22,020 nt of DNA from Bacteroides sp. UBA939 (GCF_002293435.1 NZ_DBDF01000005.1:1-22020), one strand, 5' to 3'. Positions 7,079-15,291 are shown, counted from the first letter of the stretch. A program made the numbers and translations. Notes: generated by a model not told the origin, from the letters alone.

Positions 7079-8608
7079 TTAATATCCTAATTCTTTTAGA
7101 TATTCCTTCATTTTACCTTGAACTTCGGTGAGTTCCTTTTCCAGTTTGTCGATTTCTTGTTGTACTGCCGGAATATCTATTTCGGCCTCTTCCTCAAATG
7201 TATCGACATAACGAGGAATGTTGAGATTGTAGTCGTTTTCTGCAATTTCATTCGGTGTAGCTATGTATGCATATTTATCTTCCACTACACCTTCGCTTAG
7301 CTTACCCTTTGTAAAATTACGATAGGTAGTTATGATATGGTCAATGTCCTGTGGACGTAATTTGTTTTGGTTTTTCCCTGATTCAAATTTCTTGCTGGCA
7401 TCAATAAATAATACATTATCCGTTTTCTTGCCTTTGTTGAAAATAACAATTGCAGCAGGGATACCGGTACCGAAGAATAAATTAGCCGGTAATCCGATAA
7501 CGGCTTCCAGTAAGTTTTCTTCAATCGTTTTTTGACGGATTTTACCTTCGCCGGCTCCACGAAACAATACACCATGAGGAACAACTACACCTACTTTCCC
7601 TCGTCCTTCATAGGCTACTTCTATCATGTGACTGATAAAAGCCCAGTCGCCCTTGCTTTTTGGGGGAACACCCCGCCAGAAACGGTTGTATTGATCGTGT
7701 TCCGCTTCGTCGGCCCCCCACTTATCCAATGAAAACGGTGGATTGGCCACTACTGTATCAAACTTCATCAATTTATCGCCTTCCAACAATTTAGGGGAAC
7801 GCAAAGTGTCGCCCCAGCGGATAGTCGCGTTATCGAATCCGTGCAGGAACATATTCATCATGGCTAATGCCCATGTGCTACCATTCAGTTCCTGTCCATA
7901 GAGCGAAAAATTATCATTTCCAATTTCTTTCCCGGCCTTAATTAGTAACGAGCCTGAGCCACAAGTCGGGTCACAAATCCGTGCACCGGGATTGCTTTTG
8001 GTTAATTTAGCAAGTAATGACGAAACTTCGGCAGGTGTGAAGAAATCTCCGGCTTTTTTACCGGCATCGCTCGCGAAAGTAGATACTAAATACATATAGG
8101 CATCACCAATCACATCATTACTTTCCAAATGCGACGGATCGAAATTAAGTTTACTGTCTGAGAAATCAATTAACAAATTCTTTAACCGGGTGTTTTTATC
8201 TTTAGTATCACCCAAATTGCTGCTATTGAAATCAATATTCCTGAAAATACCACTACCATCTTCACTACTCATCTTTTCACGATTAGCCTCTTCCAAGTTG
8301 GCTAACGCGATGTTAATCAATTCGCCTATATTGTTTTCATTCCGATGTTCGTACAAGTAACCGAACGAACTTTCTTCAGGAACACCAAATCGTTCGCGCT
8401 TCATTGCTCTCCGGGCACGTTCTTCGTCATTATTGTAGCGATCCAGGTATTCTTTATACTTCGAATCATAGACATCACTTACATACTTGAGAAAAAGCAT
8501 AGTTAAAATGTAGTCTTTGTATTGACTGGGATCTATTACTCCCCGGAAGGTATCACAGGCTTTCCAAACTATACGGTTGATATCCTGTTGTGCTATTTTA
8601 TTTTCCAT
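7079..8608 (-). CDS. hsdM: Type I restriction-modification methyltransferase subunit (HsdM)
   Basis: This 509-residue N6-adenine DNA methyltransferase provides protection and, with HsdS and HsdR, restriction. The N-terminal helical domain starts at IVWKACDTFRG and includes YILTMLFLKYVSD. The methyltransferase core begins at GDFFTPAEVSSLL (187-199). The AdoMet-binding motif is DPTCGSG (213-219) and the catalytic motif is NPPF (289-292). A C-terminal coiled coil (about 480-505) would contact HsdS. The length is normal for the family and no motif is missing. The gene starts 12 bases after the half-length hsdS and is followed by dinD after 15 bases. Separation of hsdM from the full hsdS by two accessory genes is unusual against the classic adjacent order, though such interruptions occur in Bacteroidetes. 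Confidence 0.97.
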   Translation of the reverse strand: MENKIAQQDINRIVWKACDTFRGVIDPSQYKDYILTMLFLKYVSDVYDSKYKEYLDRYNNDEERARRAMKRERFGVPEESSFGYLYEHRNENNIGELINIALANLEEANREKMSSEDGSGIFRNIDFNSSNLGDTKDKNTRLKNLLIDFSDSKLNFDPSHLESNDVIGDAYMYLVSTFASDAGKKAGDFFTPAEVSSLLAKLTKSNPGARICDPTCGSGSLLIKAGKEIGNDNFSLYGQELNGSTWALAMMNMFLHGFDNATIRWGDTLRSPKLLEGDKLMKFDTVVANPPFSLDKWGADEAEHDQYNRFWRGVPPKSKGDWAFISHMIEVAYEGRGKVGVVVPHGVLFRGAGEGKIRQKTIEENLLEAVIGLPANLFFGTGIPAAIVIFNKGKKTDNVLFIDASKKFESGKNQNKLRPQDIDHIITTYRNFTKGKLSEGVVEDKYAYIATPNEIAENDYNLNIPRYVDTFEEEAEIDIPAVQQEIDKLEKELTEVQGKMKEYLKELGY

Positions 8609-8620
8609 AAAATTATGATT

Positions 8621-9181
8621 TTATTTTGCTATTTCAATTAATTGTTGTTGTGTCAATTTGTTGCGTAGATCCGAAATTTGCCGATAAAGCTTCTGTTCTT
8701 GGCGTTGTAATCGGGCAATCTCAATTATCTTTTGCTGCACTTGCATGGTTGGAATGTCAATTCCAAATTCTTCTACCAATGTTTTTCCAATCGAAGGAAT
8801 GGAAGTACCAATGGCATTTGCTTTGAAAAATGTAAGAGAATCTTCTCTGTTTAAAATCCAACACAAATAATCAGGTGTGATAATTGTGCGATCTGTGATT
8901 CTGATAACCAAAAAGGACGAGGAAGCTACTGCTTTACCCATTCTTTCATCAAAGACAGTGCAGAAGTTAGAGGCTCCTTTAGCTGCAAATATTAGATCGC
9001 CCTCTAACATCAAATGGCTCTCTATTTTGCTATTGAATTCTAATGTGGGCTTTGGGAGTAAAAATTTCCCTTCCGTTCTATTAAAATCACTTACCTGCAA
9101 GTAGCAAACTACTCCCTCCGGTACCTCTTTTATATAAGCGCCGGAACGGATAGTTGCTATATCTTGTATCTTTTTTTGCAT
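8621..9181 (-). CDS. Half-length HsdS-like specificity protein, single recognition domain
   Basis: This 186-residue protein matches one half of a type I specificity subunit. A single recognition domain (about 1-140) opens with IQDIATIRSGAYIKE and contains LEGDLIFAAKGAS and AVASSSFLVIRI. The conserved IGTSIPSIGKTLVEEFGIDIPTMQVQQKIIEIA segment follows, then a coiled coil (about 150-186). ATG 9181 follows a short leader after the promoter at 9209-9239. It is the first gene of the operon and lies 12 bases before hsdM. The protein ends cleanly after the coiled coil, so it could be a real single-domain S subunit. Half-length S subunits can work as dimers reading symmetric sites. It may instead be a remnant of a second hsdS, kept as a donor domain. 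Both hsdS genes point the same way, so inversion between them is not suggested. Confidence 0.85.
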   Translation of the reverse strand: MQKKIQDIATIRSGAYIKEVPEGVVCYLQVSDFNRTEGKFLLPKPTLEFNSKIESHLMLEGDLIFAAKGASNFCTVFDERMGKAVASSSFLVIRITDRTIITPDYLCWILNREDSLTFFKANAIGTSIPSIGKTLVEEFGIDIPTMQVQQKIIEIARLQRQEQKLYRQISDLRNKLTQQQLIEIAK

Positions 9182-9208
9182 TCGATGTCTGATTTTGTAA
9201 TCTCGCTA

Positions 9209-9239
9209 CAAAGATATAAATAAAATTTGAGTAAATAAA
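9209..9239 (-). promoter_or_regulatory. Bacteroides-type promoter of the defence operon
   Basis: On the minus strand a perfect -7 element TATCTTTG (9216-9209) lies 19 bases downstream of TTTA (9239-9236), a three-of-four match to the -33 TTTG consensus. Transcription would begin near 9202 and give a leader of about 20 bases before the half-hsdS start at 9181. No other gap in the next 7.7 kb exceeds 16 bases, so this promoter may drive all ten genes down to hsdR. A small inverted repeat (GTAGA, AAA, TCTAC at 9250-9262) lies just upstream and may be an operator. Confidence 0.6.
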
Positions 9240-9327
9240 ATATTTCTAAGTAGAAAATCTACAAAATATAAAGTGGAGACAAAAAACTTCATGATATTAT
9301 TTTGAATATTAGTATTTTACATCGTTT

Positions 9328-10047
9328 TCATCTCTTTATGTTTTCCACTTCCCTTTCCAGCCTTTCCGCTTCTTTTGTATTCAGCCTTTCCCGCTCTATC
9401 TTCTCGGCTTGTTCTTTGACCAAACGCTCGTAGGTTTCTACCCGTTCGCGGATGACGGCAATACTGTCTTTGTTCCGGTCATAGGTAAAGACAGTTTCCA
9501 GTCTGAGTAAGTTCTCCGGATTGGCTTCGCCTTGCATGTTGATATAGCGATACTTCAGGTCATTGTCTTTCAGTTGGCTGTTGCGAGTGGTTTGCCAAAC
9601 GTTTCCGGCCAGAGAGAGAAGAATGACCAAACTCATTGCTATCATGGTAATTGTTGCTTTGCTATTCTTGAAGTCCAGACTGAAAGCATGTTCTCTCCTG
9701 ATAACAAAGTTCTGAGGGACATTCAAAGGTTCAATCTTTTTGTTAAGTTGGTTGATGAGGTCGGTAATTTTCTCAAAATCTCCATCTAACTTCTCAAAAG
9801 ACTTTCCTAATGCGCATCCGGTGAATTCTGCCATGTTTTCCCGCAATTCCTCTATTTGATCCGGTGTAAACTGCTTTTGGTTTATAACTTTTTGTAACTC
9901 TTCTATCAACGTCGTTATTTCTGCGGAATTAACCATTGATTCTGTATGAACGGGCTGCGCTGCGTTCTTACCCTGTTCTACAATTTTTTGTTTTAGTTCT
10001 TCGAACAGTACATATACTGCCGAAGCATCTATTTTATCTGATGCCAT
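9328..10047 (-). CDS. Mobilization-associated coiled-coil membrane protein
   Basis: This 239-residue protein is not one I can place in a named family. One clear hydrophobic segment (about 131-150, ATITMIAMSLVILLSLAGNV) follows a basic RREHAF stretch. The N-terminal 110 residues are helical and charged. The C-terminal tail (about 190-239, rich in Glu, Lys and Arg) is a strong coiled coil. It starts 20 bases after the relaxase stop and is likely the last gene of the mobilization operon. Proteins of this shape often follow relaxase genes in Bacteroides mobilizable elements, so a role in presenting the relaxosome at the membrane is plausible. This is inference from position and topology. No terminator was seen after it, so some read-through into the defence operon is possible. 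Confidence 0.65.
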   Translation of the reverse strand: MASDKIDASAVYVLFEELKQKIVEQGKNAAQPVHTESMVNSAEITTLIEELQKVINQKQFTPDQIEELRENMAEFTGCALGKSFEKLDGDFEKITDLINQLNKKIEPLNVPQNFVIRREHAFSLDFKNSKATITMIAMSLVILLSLAGNVWQTTRNSQLKDNDLKYRYINMQGEANPENLLRLETVFTYDRNKDSIAVIRERVETYERLVKEQAEKIERERLNTKEAERLEREVENIKR

Positions 10048-10067
10048 AATTCAATGTTTTTAATTGT

Positions 10068-11006
10068 TTATATTTTACGTCTTTTTTTCTTTTTCTTCTT
10101 CTTAGCCTCTTGTTTCTTGGCTTCGACCTCGTTTTCATCATACCCGGATGAGGGCTGAATATCGAATAAACCACCCAGACCGGACACGACCGATTCTGCC
10201 ATAGATGATAAGCCAGGCGAATGATCTTGCCGGATTGTCTGTGGCTGTTGATGTAAGTCTGTTTGTTGCTGCCTGTCATTCTGCTGCAACTGGAAACTTA
10301 TTTTGGAATAGCTGCATGAACGGTCAATCTTGGAACCGTTGAATCCGTAACCGTTTTTATCGAACCGAACACCTTGTATTCGTTCAGTACTGCCGTTTTT
10401 GCGAAGGTCAATCGTAATACCGGACTTTTGCACTTCTGTTTGTAATTGCTGCCAGTTCCGGCATTTCGGGATGGCCGATTGCAGAGCATGGTAAATCTCA
10501 TACTTGGTTTTATCCGGCTCTTTCAGGCGATGTTCTTTTACGTTTTCTTTACCTGAAGCGATGTATAGACCATATTTCTTCGTCAATTCCATACAAACCT
10601 TTGTACTTCGTAACTTTTCGTTCTGGTCGGTAATCCGTTTGCCATCGTTGTCGATGCGGTTTATCACCATGTGAATGTGCGAATGATCAGTATCGTGGTG
10701 CCGGGCTATGATGTATTGGGTATTTTCATAGCCCATTTTCTTCAGATATTCCTGTGCTACACGTACCATAAATTCATTACTCAACTTGACTTTATCCTGT
10801 GCGGAGAAATCCAGCGAGATATGTGCGATTGGTCTCGCTATCTTCGGATTCATCTTGCTTTGAGTAACGAAACTTCGGATAATAGAATCTTGGTCTTTTG
10901 TCCTCACACCTTCGGAATACAATAACTGAGCATTATCCTTATCCAATACATAATTTACTACGCCACGGAGCCCACGTCCTTGTACAATCTTAGCAATCAT
11001 CTTCAA
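10068..11006 (-). CDS. mobB: Relaxase (MobB/MOBP-like mobilization nuclease)
   Basis: This 312-residue relaxase would nick the transfer origin and lead the DNA strand during mobilization. The start MKMIAKIVQGRGLRGVVNYVLDK contains the probable catalytic tyrosine, Y19. The metal-binding three-histidine motif is HHDTDHSHIH (103-112) followed by MVINRID, typical of the relaxase/mobilization nuclease domain. The C-terminus is short, with a Gln-rich and then a Lys-rich low-complexity tail (about 295-312). The gene overlaps the MobC-like gene by 17 bases, the usual arrangement for this pair. There is no coupling protein or secretion gene in the window, so transfer would need a helper conjugative element. 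The symbol follows Bacteroides usage and is not unique. Confidence 0.92.
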   Translation of the reverse strand: MKMIAKIVQGRGLRGVVNYVLDKDNAQLLYSEGVRTKDQDSIIRSFVTQSKMNPKIARPIAHISLDFSAQDKVKLSNEFMVRVAQEYLKKMGYENTQYIIARHHDTDHSHIHMVINRIDNDGKRITDQNEKLRSTKVCMELTKKYGLYIASGKENVKEHRLKEPDKTKYEIYHALQSAIPKCRNWQQLQTEVQKSGITIDLRKNGSTERIQGVRFDKNGYGFNGSKIDRSCSYSKISFQLQQNDRQQQTDLHQQPQTIRQDHSPGLSSMAESVVSGLGGLFDIQPSSGYDENEVEAKKQEAKKKKKKKRRKI

Positions 11007-11352
11007 TTCGTTTTATGATGTTATCCAACCGTTCATTCATGGCGAGACAATCGCCATGTGCTTCCATATATCCGGCGCCATTGGCTTTGTGGGCAATCTG
11101 ATTTACATTGTTTGCCATCCCGCAAAGTTGGCGGATGTAGCCCATTAGTTCCGATGATAACCGTTGCTTTACGACACTCGACCGGATACATCGGCGGATG
11201 TATTCGCTGCGAGTAATGCCTGCCGACTTTGCTTTCGCTTTGAGCGAAAAGTATTCTTCAGTCGCCATTTTTAAGGTTACTTTATAGCCTTTTTTCTCGG
11301 CTGGCTCTTTGGTTGGCCTGCCGTTTTTATTTCTATTTTTTATAGTTTTCAT
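10990..11352 (-). CDS. mobC: MobC-like relaxosome accessory protein
   Basis: This 120-residue protein has a ribbon-helix-helix DNA-binding start (about 22-57: YKVTLKMATEEYFSLKAKAK, then GITRSEYIRRCI). The MobC signature LCGMANNVNQIAHKANGAGY lies in the C-terminal half. Such proteins bind near oriT and help the relaxase open the nick site. It precedes and overlaps the relaxase gene by 17 bases. The intergenic region directly upstream (11353-11464) holds the nested inverted repeats proposed as oriT, which fits the usual layout. In some Bacteroides papers the equivalent gene is called mobA, so the symbol is provisional. Confidence 0.85.
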   Translation of the reverse strand: MKTIKNRNKNGRPTKEPAEKKGYKVTLKMATEEYFSLKAKAKSAGITRSEYIRRCIRSSVVKQRLSSELMGYIRQLCGMANNVNQIAHKANGAGYMEAHGDCLAMNERLDNIIKRIEDDC

Positions 11353-11400
11353 ACTTGATTCTTTTTAAATTTGATGAGACCGGTGGGATGTCTTTTGCCT

Positions 11401-11456
11401 CGCAGAGCAAGGTATTGGTCAGACCAATACACAAACTTGCTCCCCCGAAATCTGCG
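11401..11456. other. Candidate origin of transfer (oriT) with nested inverted repeats
   Basis: Three inverted repeats lie one inside another. The inner pair is GTATTGGTC and GACCAATAC (11412-11420 and 11422-11430) around one A. The middle pair is GCAAG and CTTGC (11407-11411 and 11436-11440). The outer pair is CGCAGA and TCTGCG (11401-11406 and 11451-11456). All lie just upstream of the mobC start. Position next to mobC and relaxase plus this structure make oriT the best guess. The nick site cannot be assigned. The region may also hold the mob promoter, although no TAnnTTTG box stands out. Confidence 0.5.
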
Positions 11457-11464
11457 ATTTCTTG

Positions 11465-12523
11465 TTATAGCTTGAACCCTTTCTTTTTCACTTTAGAAAT
11501 AGGTTGAATTGGCTTCTCTATAAGTATCAAACCAAACTCTTTGATCAGTAATTTGAGGGCTGGATTCTTAGCGATCATACTTTGTAAGATGGCTTGAGGT
11601 TGTTTCATTTCCAGTAGGAAATCGGCAATATCAAAGCCATTCTTCCGTTGCTCCGAAGTAGCGTTTTTTTCAAGATAGTCGAAGAGTTTAACCGTAATTC
11701 CCAACCGTTTCATTGTGGAAATTTTAGCCGACCAATCATCGGTGGCGCCCAAATCGGGAAATAGAACAACATTTCTATCTTTAAGTATGATAAGGTTCTC
11801 TTCCCGGAAACATCCGTTTTTACCTCCTGAAGCGATCCATATATATTGTGGCAGATAGGAACTGGCAATGAGAGCACTTTTTTCGCTCTCAACAATGGCA
11901 ACAGGTTTTGTGTTGTCTGTGGGCAACAGGTGCTTACCGAAGAAGCATTGCTTTAGATTGAATCCCTCTTTGTTCATTAGGGAATGTACCCATGTGATAT
12001 GGTTGTGAGGTTCTTTAATTCGTCTGCCGTTAGTTGAATTATAAAGCATAATTTTACCAGTACGCACTCTGCCTTTAACATCCGTTTGCCAGAATACAGT
12101 GGATCCTTGCCAATGATTAGCGGTACCCACCCGGTATAGCTTCATCAGTCGCAGCGATTCGCTTTCTCCCAACTGAGAAGATAAAAACTGGAACAGTTTG
12201 TTTTCACTGTAACGGCTCATGGATTTTTCTACCAATGTTTCATCCATATAGCTTGTGGGTGGCGGTGGCATATAACTTCTGGGTGCAACAGATGTCTGTT
12301 CTTGCAATCGTTCTTTTCTATCCGGGTGCTGCTCAAAATAATCTTTGGGCGTGAAGTGATAACCGCATTTCTGCTCACGGTCACACCGTCCTACATATTC
12401 GGGGAAAGTGATAACGTTCTCTATATCGATGTATCGGGAAAAACATCTGTTGTGGTTGCACTCCGGACAGGTGTGCCGGGAAGCAACTCCTTTGTATGGT
12501 TCTAATATGAATCTGTGTGACAT
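11465..12523 (-). CDS. DUF6371-type primase-like protein with zinc motif and Toprim-like region
   Basis: This 352-residue protein starts with a zinc-finger-like region (C19, C22, C27, then C47 and C53), as in primase N-termini and DUF6371 proteins. A Toprim-like segment follows: VESEKSALIAS (211-221), SGGKNG, and LFPDLGATDDW (255-265), where acidic residues would bind metal. It may prime DNA synthesis after strand transfer or during replication of the excised element. It starts 76 bases after the DUF3987 gene, and the two are regularly found together in Bacteroides mobilizable elements. The C-terminal tail is Lys-rich. The family name is from memory of the N-terminal motif; the primase role is inferred. 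Confidence 0.8.
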   Translation of the reverse strand: MSHRFILEPYKGVASRHTCPECNHNRCFSRYIDIENVITFPEYVGRCDREQKCGYHFTPKDYFEQHPDRKERLQEQTSVAPRSYMPPPPTSYMDETLVEKSMSRYSENKLFQFLSSQLGESESLRLMKLYRVGTANHWQGSTVFWQTDVKGRVRTGKIMLYNSTNGRRIKEPHNHITWVHSLMNKEGFNLKQCFFGKHLLPTDNTKPVAIVESEKSALIASSYLPQYIWIASGGKNGCFREENLIILKDRNVVLFPDLGATDDWSAKISTMKRLGITVKLFDYLEKNATSEQRKNGFDIADFLLEMKQPQAILQSMIAKNPALKLLIKEFGLILIEKPIQPISKVKKKGFKL

Positions 12524-12599
12524 TTGATTTTTTTATTGTGCATTTTCGACATTTTCCGCATTTCTGTCTGTCAAAACGTGGATAGTGTGGACAATGCGG
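12524..12599. promoter_or_regulatory. Leader between DUF3987 and DUF6371 genes with inverted repeat
   Basis: This 76-base gap holds a 7-base inverted repeat (CCGCATT at 12556-12562, AATGCGG at 12593-12599) around a 30-base loop. The loop contains a short direct repeat, GTGGATA and GTGTGGACA. It may fold in the mRNA or be bound by one of the DNA-binding proteins encoded nearby. No clear promoter box was seen. Confidence 0.3.
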
Positions 12600-13970
12600 T
12601 TATACTTTTCTATATTCTCCATGCCTATCTTTCTGGAAAAGTGTTCCGATGCTTTTGCTTAGGAACTCTTTGAAAGCTCGTTCTTTCATGCCTTGTCTGG
12701 CGGCTATTTCTACTCCTTGAGCGGTAGTGAATAGTTCGGGAAGTTGAAAAAGTATGGATTGTTGTTGAGAGGTGAGGGCAGTTTCATTCATCAGGTTTTG
12801 AACCCTTGTGGCGGTCTGCTTGAAATATTCCGTCAGTTGGATAGCCCTTTGAACTGTTTCCGTATCTACTTGAACCTTTCCACACTCCCCACATAGCCAG
12901 CGGGCTATTTGGATCACCAAGCAAAAGCGGATAATGTAGATTTTCAGTTTGCAGTATATGCCCAGCAGGGTTTCGTTGCCCATACTGTCGCACAGTTCGG
13001 CGTGTTGATGCTGCCATTGGTAGAGTAGCTTCCGGGCTTCTTCGCTGAAGGTGACTATCGAGGGGTGTATCTCGTTGTTCTCATCAAGCGAATACTCCAT
13101 GTTGATAAGCCTGTTTATCAGTGTATGCCACTCCGATTCTAAGTCCCCGGAAATATTCTTATCATTCCACCGGGCTTTCTGCTGAATGGGAGGCATGATA
13201 AACAGGATACGGTCAATAAATCCGTTGATGGAACGGTCGCCTCTGGCTAAATCATTGAGGATGTTTTTCTGAATGGCACCAATCACCGGAATGAACGGGC
13301 GAGTAATAAATACGGAACTTTTAGCATGTTTCCGGTCGGAAATGATGGTCTTGGCACTGAATACCGATAACCAGAATTGTTCTTCCGAACCGTTGTTATA
13401 ACGATTGAAGTTTTTGAACCATGCCGAAAGCTCGTCAGACCAAAGGCACAAGCCCCGCTTATTTTGTGCATGGATATAGCTCAGCCCTTCAGGTGTGATA
13501 TCTGAAACCAGAAACCGCTTGCGGATAGGCTCTTGTGGGAATTCATCTACACCTGTCTCCTGACGTTCTTTCTTGCTCAGTGAAATATTCTGCTCGTATT
13601 TGGCGTATAGCTTCCCAAATTCAAGGTTCTGCCGATAATCGAAGTCGATAAAGGGCTTCATTGCAAAGCTGAGCGGATGACTTTTGTTTGCTCCCGGTCG
13701 CCCAACCAATGCCACAAACAGGATAGCACTTTCCACCCATCCCTGTTTCATTTGTATGAGATGGGTATTACCTATCCCCACAACAATAGCAGCCAGCATA
13801 GAGGCGGCCGTGTAGTCTATCGGATAACTTTGGCACTCGTACACTTCGTATATGATGTGCTGAATTTGGGATGGAAATATCCCGACCGAAAACTCCGCTC
13901 CAGCAAACGACATATTCATATCCATCGCCTTGTTGATAATCCCCTCCGGCGTTATTGTTTTTTCTTCCAT
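12600..13970 (-). CDS. DUF3987-type ATPase / primase-helicase-like protein
   Basis: This 456-residue protein matches the DUF3987 group. The N-terminal FPSQIQHIIYEVYECQSYPIDY region is followed by AASMLAAIVVGIGN, a Walker A loop GRPGANKS (90-97), and a Walker B-like LCLWSDELSAWF around residue 180. Later come FIPVIGAIQ and GFIDRILFIMPP, as in helicase-type ATPases. The C-terminal part is a winged-helix-like region (LTSQQQSILFQLPELFT onward). It probably loads or unwinds DNA during replication of the mobile element, together with the DUF6371 protein downstream. It starts 12 bases after the HTH protein gene, so the three are likely an operon. The length is normal for the family. Confidence 0.83.
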   Translation of the reverse strand: MEEKTITPEGIINKAMDMNMSFAGAEFSVGIFPSQIQHIIYEVYECQSYPIDYTAASMLAAIVVGIGNTHLIQMKQGWVESAILFVALVGRPGANKSHPLSFAMKPFIDFDYRQNLEFGKLYAKYEQNISLSKKERQETGVDEFPQEPIRKRFLVSDITPEGLSYIHAQNKRGLCLWSDELSAWFKNFNRYNNGSEEQFWLSVFSAKTIISDRKHAKSSVFITRPFIPVIGAIQKNILNDLARGDRSINGFIDRILFIMPPIQQKARWNDKNISGDLESEWHTLINRLINMEYSLDENNEIHPSIVTFSEEARKLLYQWQHQHAELCDSMGNETLLGIYCKLKIYIIRFCLVIQIARWLCGECGKVQVDTETVQRAIQLTEYFKQTATRVQNLMNETALTSQQQSILFQLPELFTTAQGVEIAARQGMKERAFKEFLSKSIGTLFQKDRHGEYRKV

Positions 13971-13982
13971 AACTGCGGGGAA

Positions 13983-14348
13983 TTAAAGGTTAAGACCTGA
14001 TTTCGGTTTGTGACGAACGCCTTTCTGCATCTCTGCCAACATCCGGTCGTAGTTCTGCTCAGGGGTATTTCTCCGTCCGTTCTCGATCCACTCCAATAAC
14101 TCGTCCTCGTAGAAGTACAACTTCTTTCCTTTCTTATAGGAAGGAAGCAATCCTTTACGCACAAGGGTGTAGATGGTTGGTTTGGCTTTCTGGATAATGC
14201 GACAGGCATCATCAATTCCAACCAATACATGTTTCTCTGATTGTGGCGGTTGAAGTACCGCCACTAATTGTTTTAACTCGGCGACCTGTTCGGTCAGATA
14301 AGTTATCGCCTGTGGTAACTTATCAAAAGTAATTTCTTCTTTCATCAT
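13983..14348 (-). CDS. Excisionase-like helix-turn-helix protein
   Basis: This 121-residue protein has a helical N-terminus (EQVAELKQLVAVLQ) and then a MerR/excisionase-type winged helix (about 43-88): LVGIDDACRIIQKAKPTIYTLVRKGLLPSYKKGKKLYFYEDELLEWI. Such proteins often act as recombination directionality factors or as regulators of integrative elements. Two adjacent ATG codons (14348 and 14345) are possible starts. It is the first gene of the operon with DUF3987 and DUF6371. Upstream lies a 39-base module (14373-14411) that is similar to one in front of the integrase, which suggests shared control. Confidence 0.8.
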   Translation of the reverse strand: MMKEEITFDKLPQAITYLTEQVAELKQLVAVLQPPQSEKHVLVGIDDACRIIQKAKPTIYTLVRKGLLPSYKKGKKLYFYEDELLEWIENGRRNTPEQNYDRMLAEMQKGVRHKPKSGLNL

Positions 14349-14372
14349 CTTATATTTTTAAATATTTGATGT

Positions 14373-14411
14373 GCAAAGGAAATCAGTGATTTGAAGGTGA
14401 AATGGAGCACC
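14373..14411 (-). promoter_or_regulatory. Upstream control module, copy 1 (HTH gene)
   Basis: Read on the plus strand, this stretch begins GCAAAGGAAA and then carries GTGATT, GGTGA and CACC in the same phase as the copy at 18178-18216; I count 27 of 39 bases identical. On the minus strand the conserved end reads CCTTTGC, so a -7-type element TTCCTTTG, one base off TAnnTTTG, lies within it. It is probably the promoter/operator of the excisionase-like gene. A second GATTGAAGGTG direct repeat occurs at about 14434-14444. Confidence 0.45.
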
Positions 14412-14485
14412 GGAATATAACTGAGAAATAACTGATTGAAGGTGCTTATTGCTGTAAGGCGTTGGTTTTTAGCAGAGTTTCAACA

Positions 14486-14516
14486 ATAAAAAAGGCAACC
14501 ATGTTAGTGATTGCCT
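14486..14516 (-). terminator. Rho-independent terminator after the two-TM protein gene
   Basis: On the minus strand the stem AGGCAA ... TTGCCT (14516-14511 and 14498-14493) closes a 12-base loop and is followed by a T run. It lies 24 bases after the stop of the 14540-15265 gene and would end that transcript before the HTH operon. Confidence 0.7.
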
Positions 14517-14539
14517 CCAATGATTAGAGAAAGTAAGGA

Positions 14540-15265
14540 TTATAGTTCCTTTTTGATTTTAATAATGCAAGTTCCGTCTGATGACCGTAGCTTACTCTTT
14601 AGTGTTGAGATTTCATTCTCTTTTAGAACCTCAGCAAATACCCGTTTGATGAAAGTGGCTGTTTCAATCCCGGTTTTCTTAAATTGGTTGCCTATGTTCC
14701 AACCGAAGTACATCATGTCTATCGGCTTTAACTTTGGATCTACGATGACTGCCGGCTTAATTTTATTACATTCCTTTTCGCTGGCAAACTGAAATAGGCG
14801 AATGTATTTGTAGAGTTTCTGCATTTCATCTTCTTCCACATATAATGATAGTTCTTGGCCTGTGTAGCAAAGTACATTCTCTAATATCTGCATTTGTTCT
14901 TCCTGAATCTTTTGTTGAGCGGCCTGTTTGTAGTCATTGTATTGTGGGATACTGGCCTCTTCTTTCGGGATGATCGTTTCCATTGGTTTTGTAAGTACAG
15001 TTTCCACATTCAATTCGTGTATAGACTGTTGTCCCTTTCCGAAGATACGCTCCACCAAAGGCAATAGGCATTCATTCACAATCGATTGAAAGCTAAAGTA
15101 GATGGCGCCGAATAGGATACACGTAATGATAAAAGCTACCAGCCCGGAAAACTCATCCATTTGCAATTGCCTTACCACGAATAGGCGAACCAGCATCGCA
15201 ATACACAGTATCGATGCCAATAGGAAAGAATATATAATAATGTAGTCGATTTTTTTGCTCAACAT
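14540..15265 (-). CDS. Unrecognised protein with two N-terminal TM segments
   Basis: I do not recognise this 241-residue protein. Two hydrophobic segments (about 8-29 and 38-60) are followed by a mostly helical, Gln/Glu-rich cytosolic part. The C-terminal 80 residues contain DMMYFGWNIGNQFKKTGIETATFIKRVFAEVLKENEI, which looks like a folded helical domain. It has its own perfect -7 box (TATATTTG at 15299-15292) and its own terminator, so it is probably a single-gene unit. It lies between hipBA and the excisionase-like operon of the mobile element. A role in transfer, entry exclusion or defence cannot be told apart. Confidence 0.6.
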   Translation of the reverse strand: MLSKKIDYIIIYSFLLASILCIAMLVRLFVVRQLQMDEFSGLVAFIITCILFGAIYFSFQSIVNECLLPLVERIFGKGQQSIHELNVETVLTKPMETIIPKEEASIPQYNDYKQAAQQKIQEEQMQILENVLCYTGQELSLYVEEDEMQKLYKYIRLFQFASEKECNKIKPAVIVDPKLKPIDMMYFGWNIGNQFKKTGIETATFIKRVFAEVLKENEISTLKSKLRSSDGTCIIKIKKEL

Positions 15266-15291
15266 ACTAACCGATGATTATTGTTTATGCG

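Noticed and set aside
8621..9181. Invertible hsdS phase-variation switch.
   Set aside because: Both hsdS genes point the same way, no inverted repeats joining them were seen, and no nearby invertase belongs to the operon.
10034..10279. A basic 81-residue frame overlapping the relaxase 3' end.
   Set aside because: It is an alternative frame of the Gln/Lys-rich tail of the relaxase and has no recognisable features.
11375..11380. A further TGAGAC near the candidate oriT as part of the GTCTCA system.
   Set aside because: A single six-base word is expected by chance several times in 22 kb; there is no phased array here.
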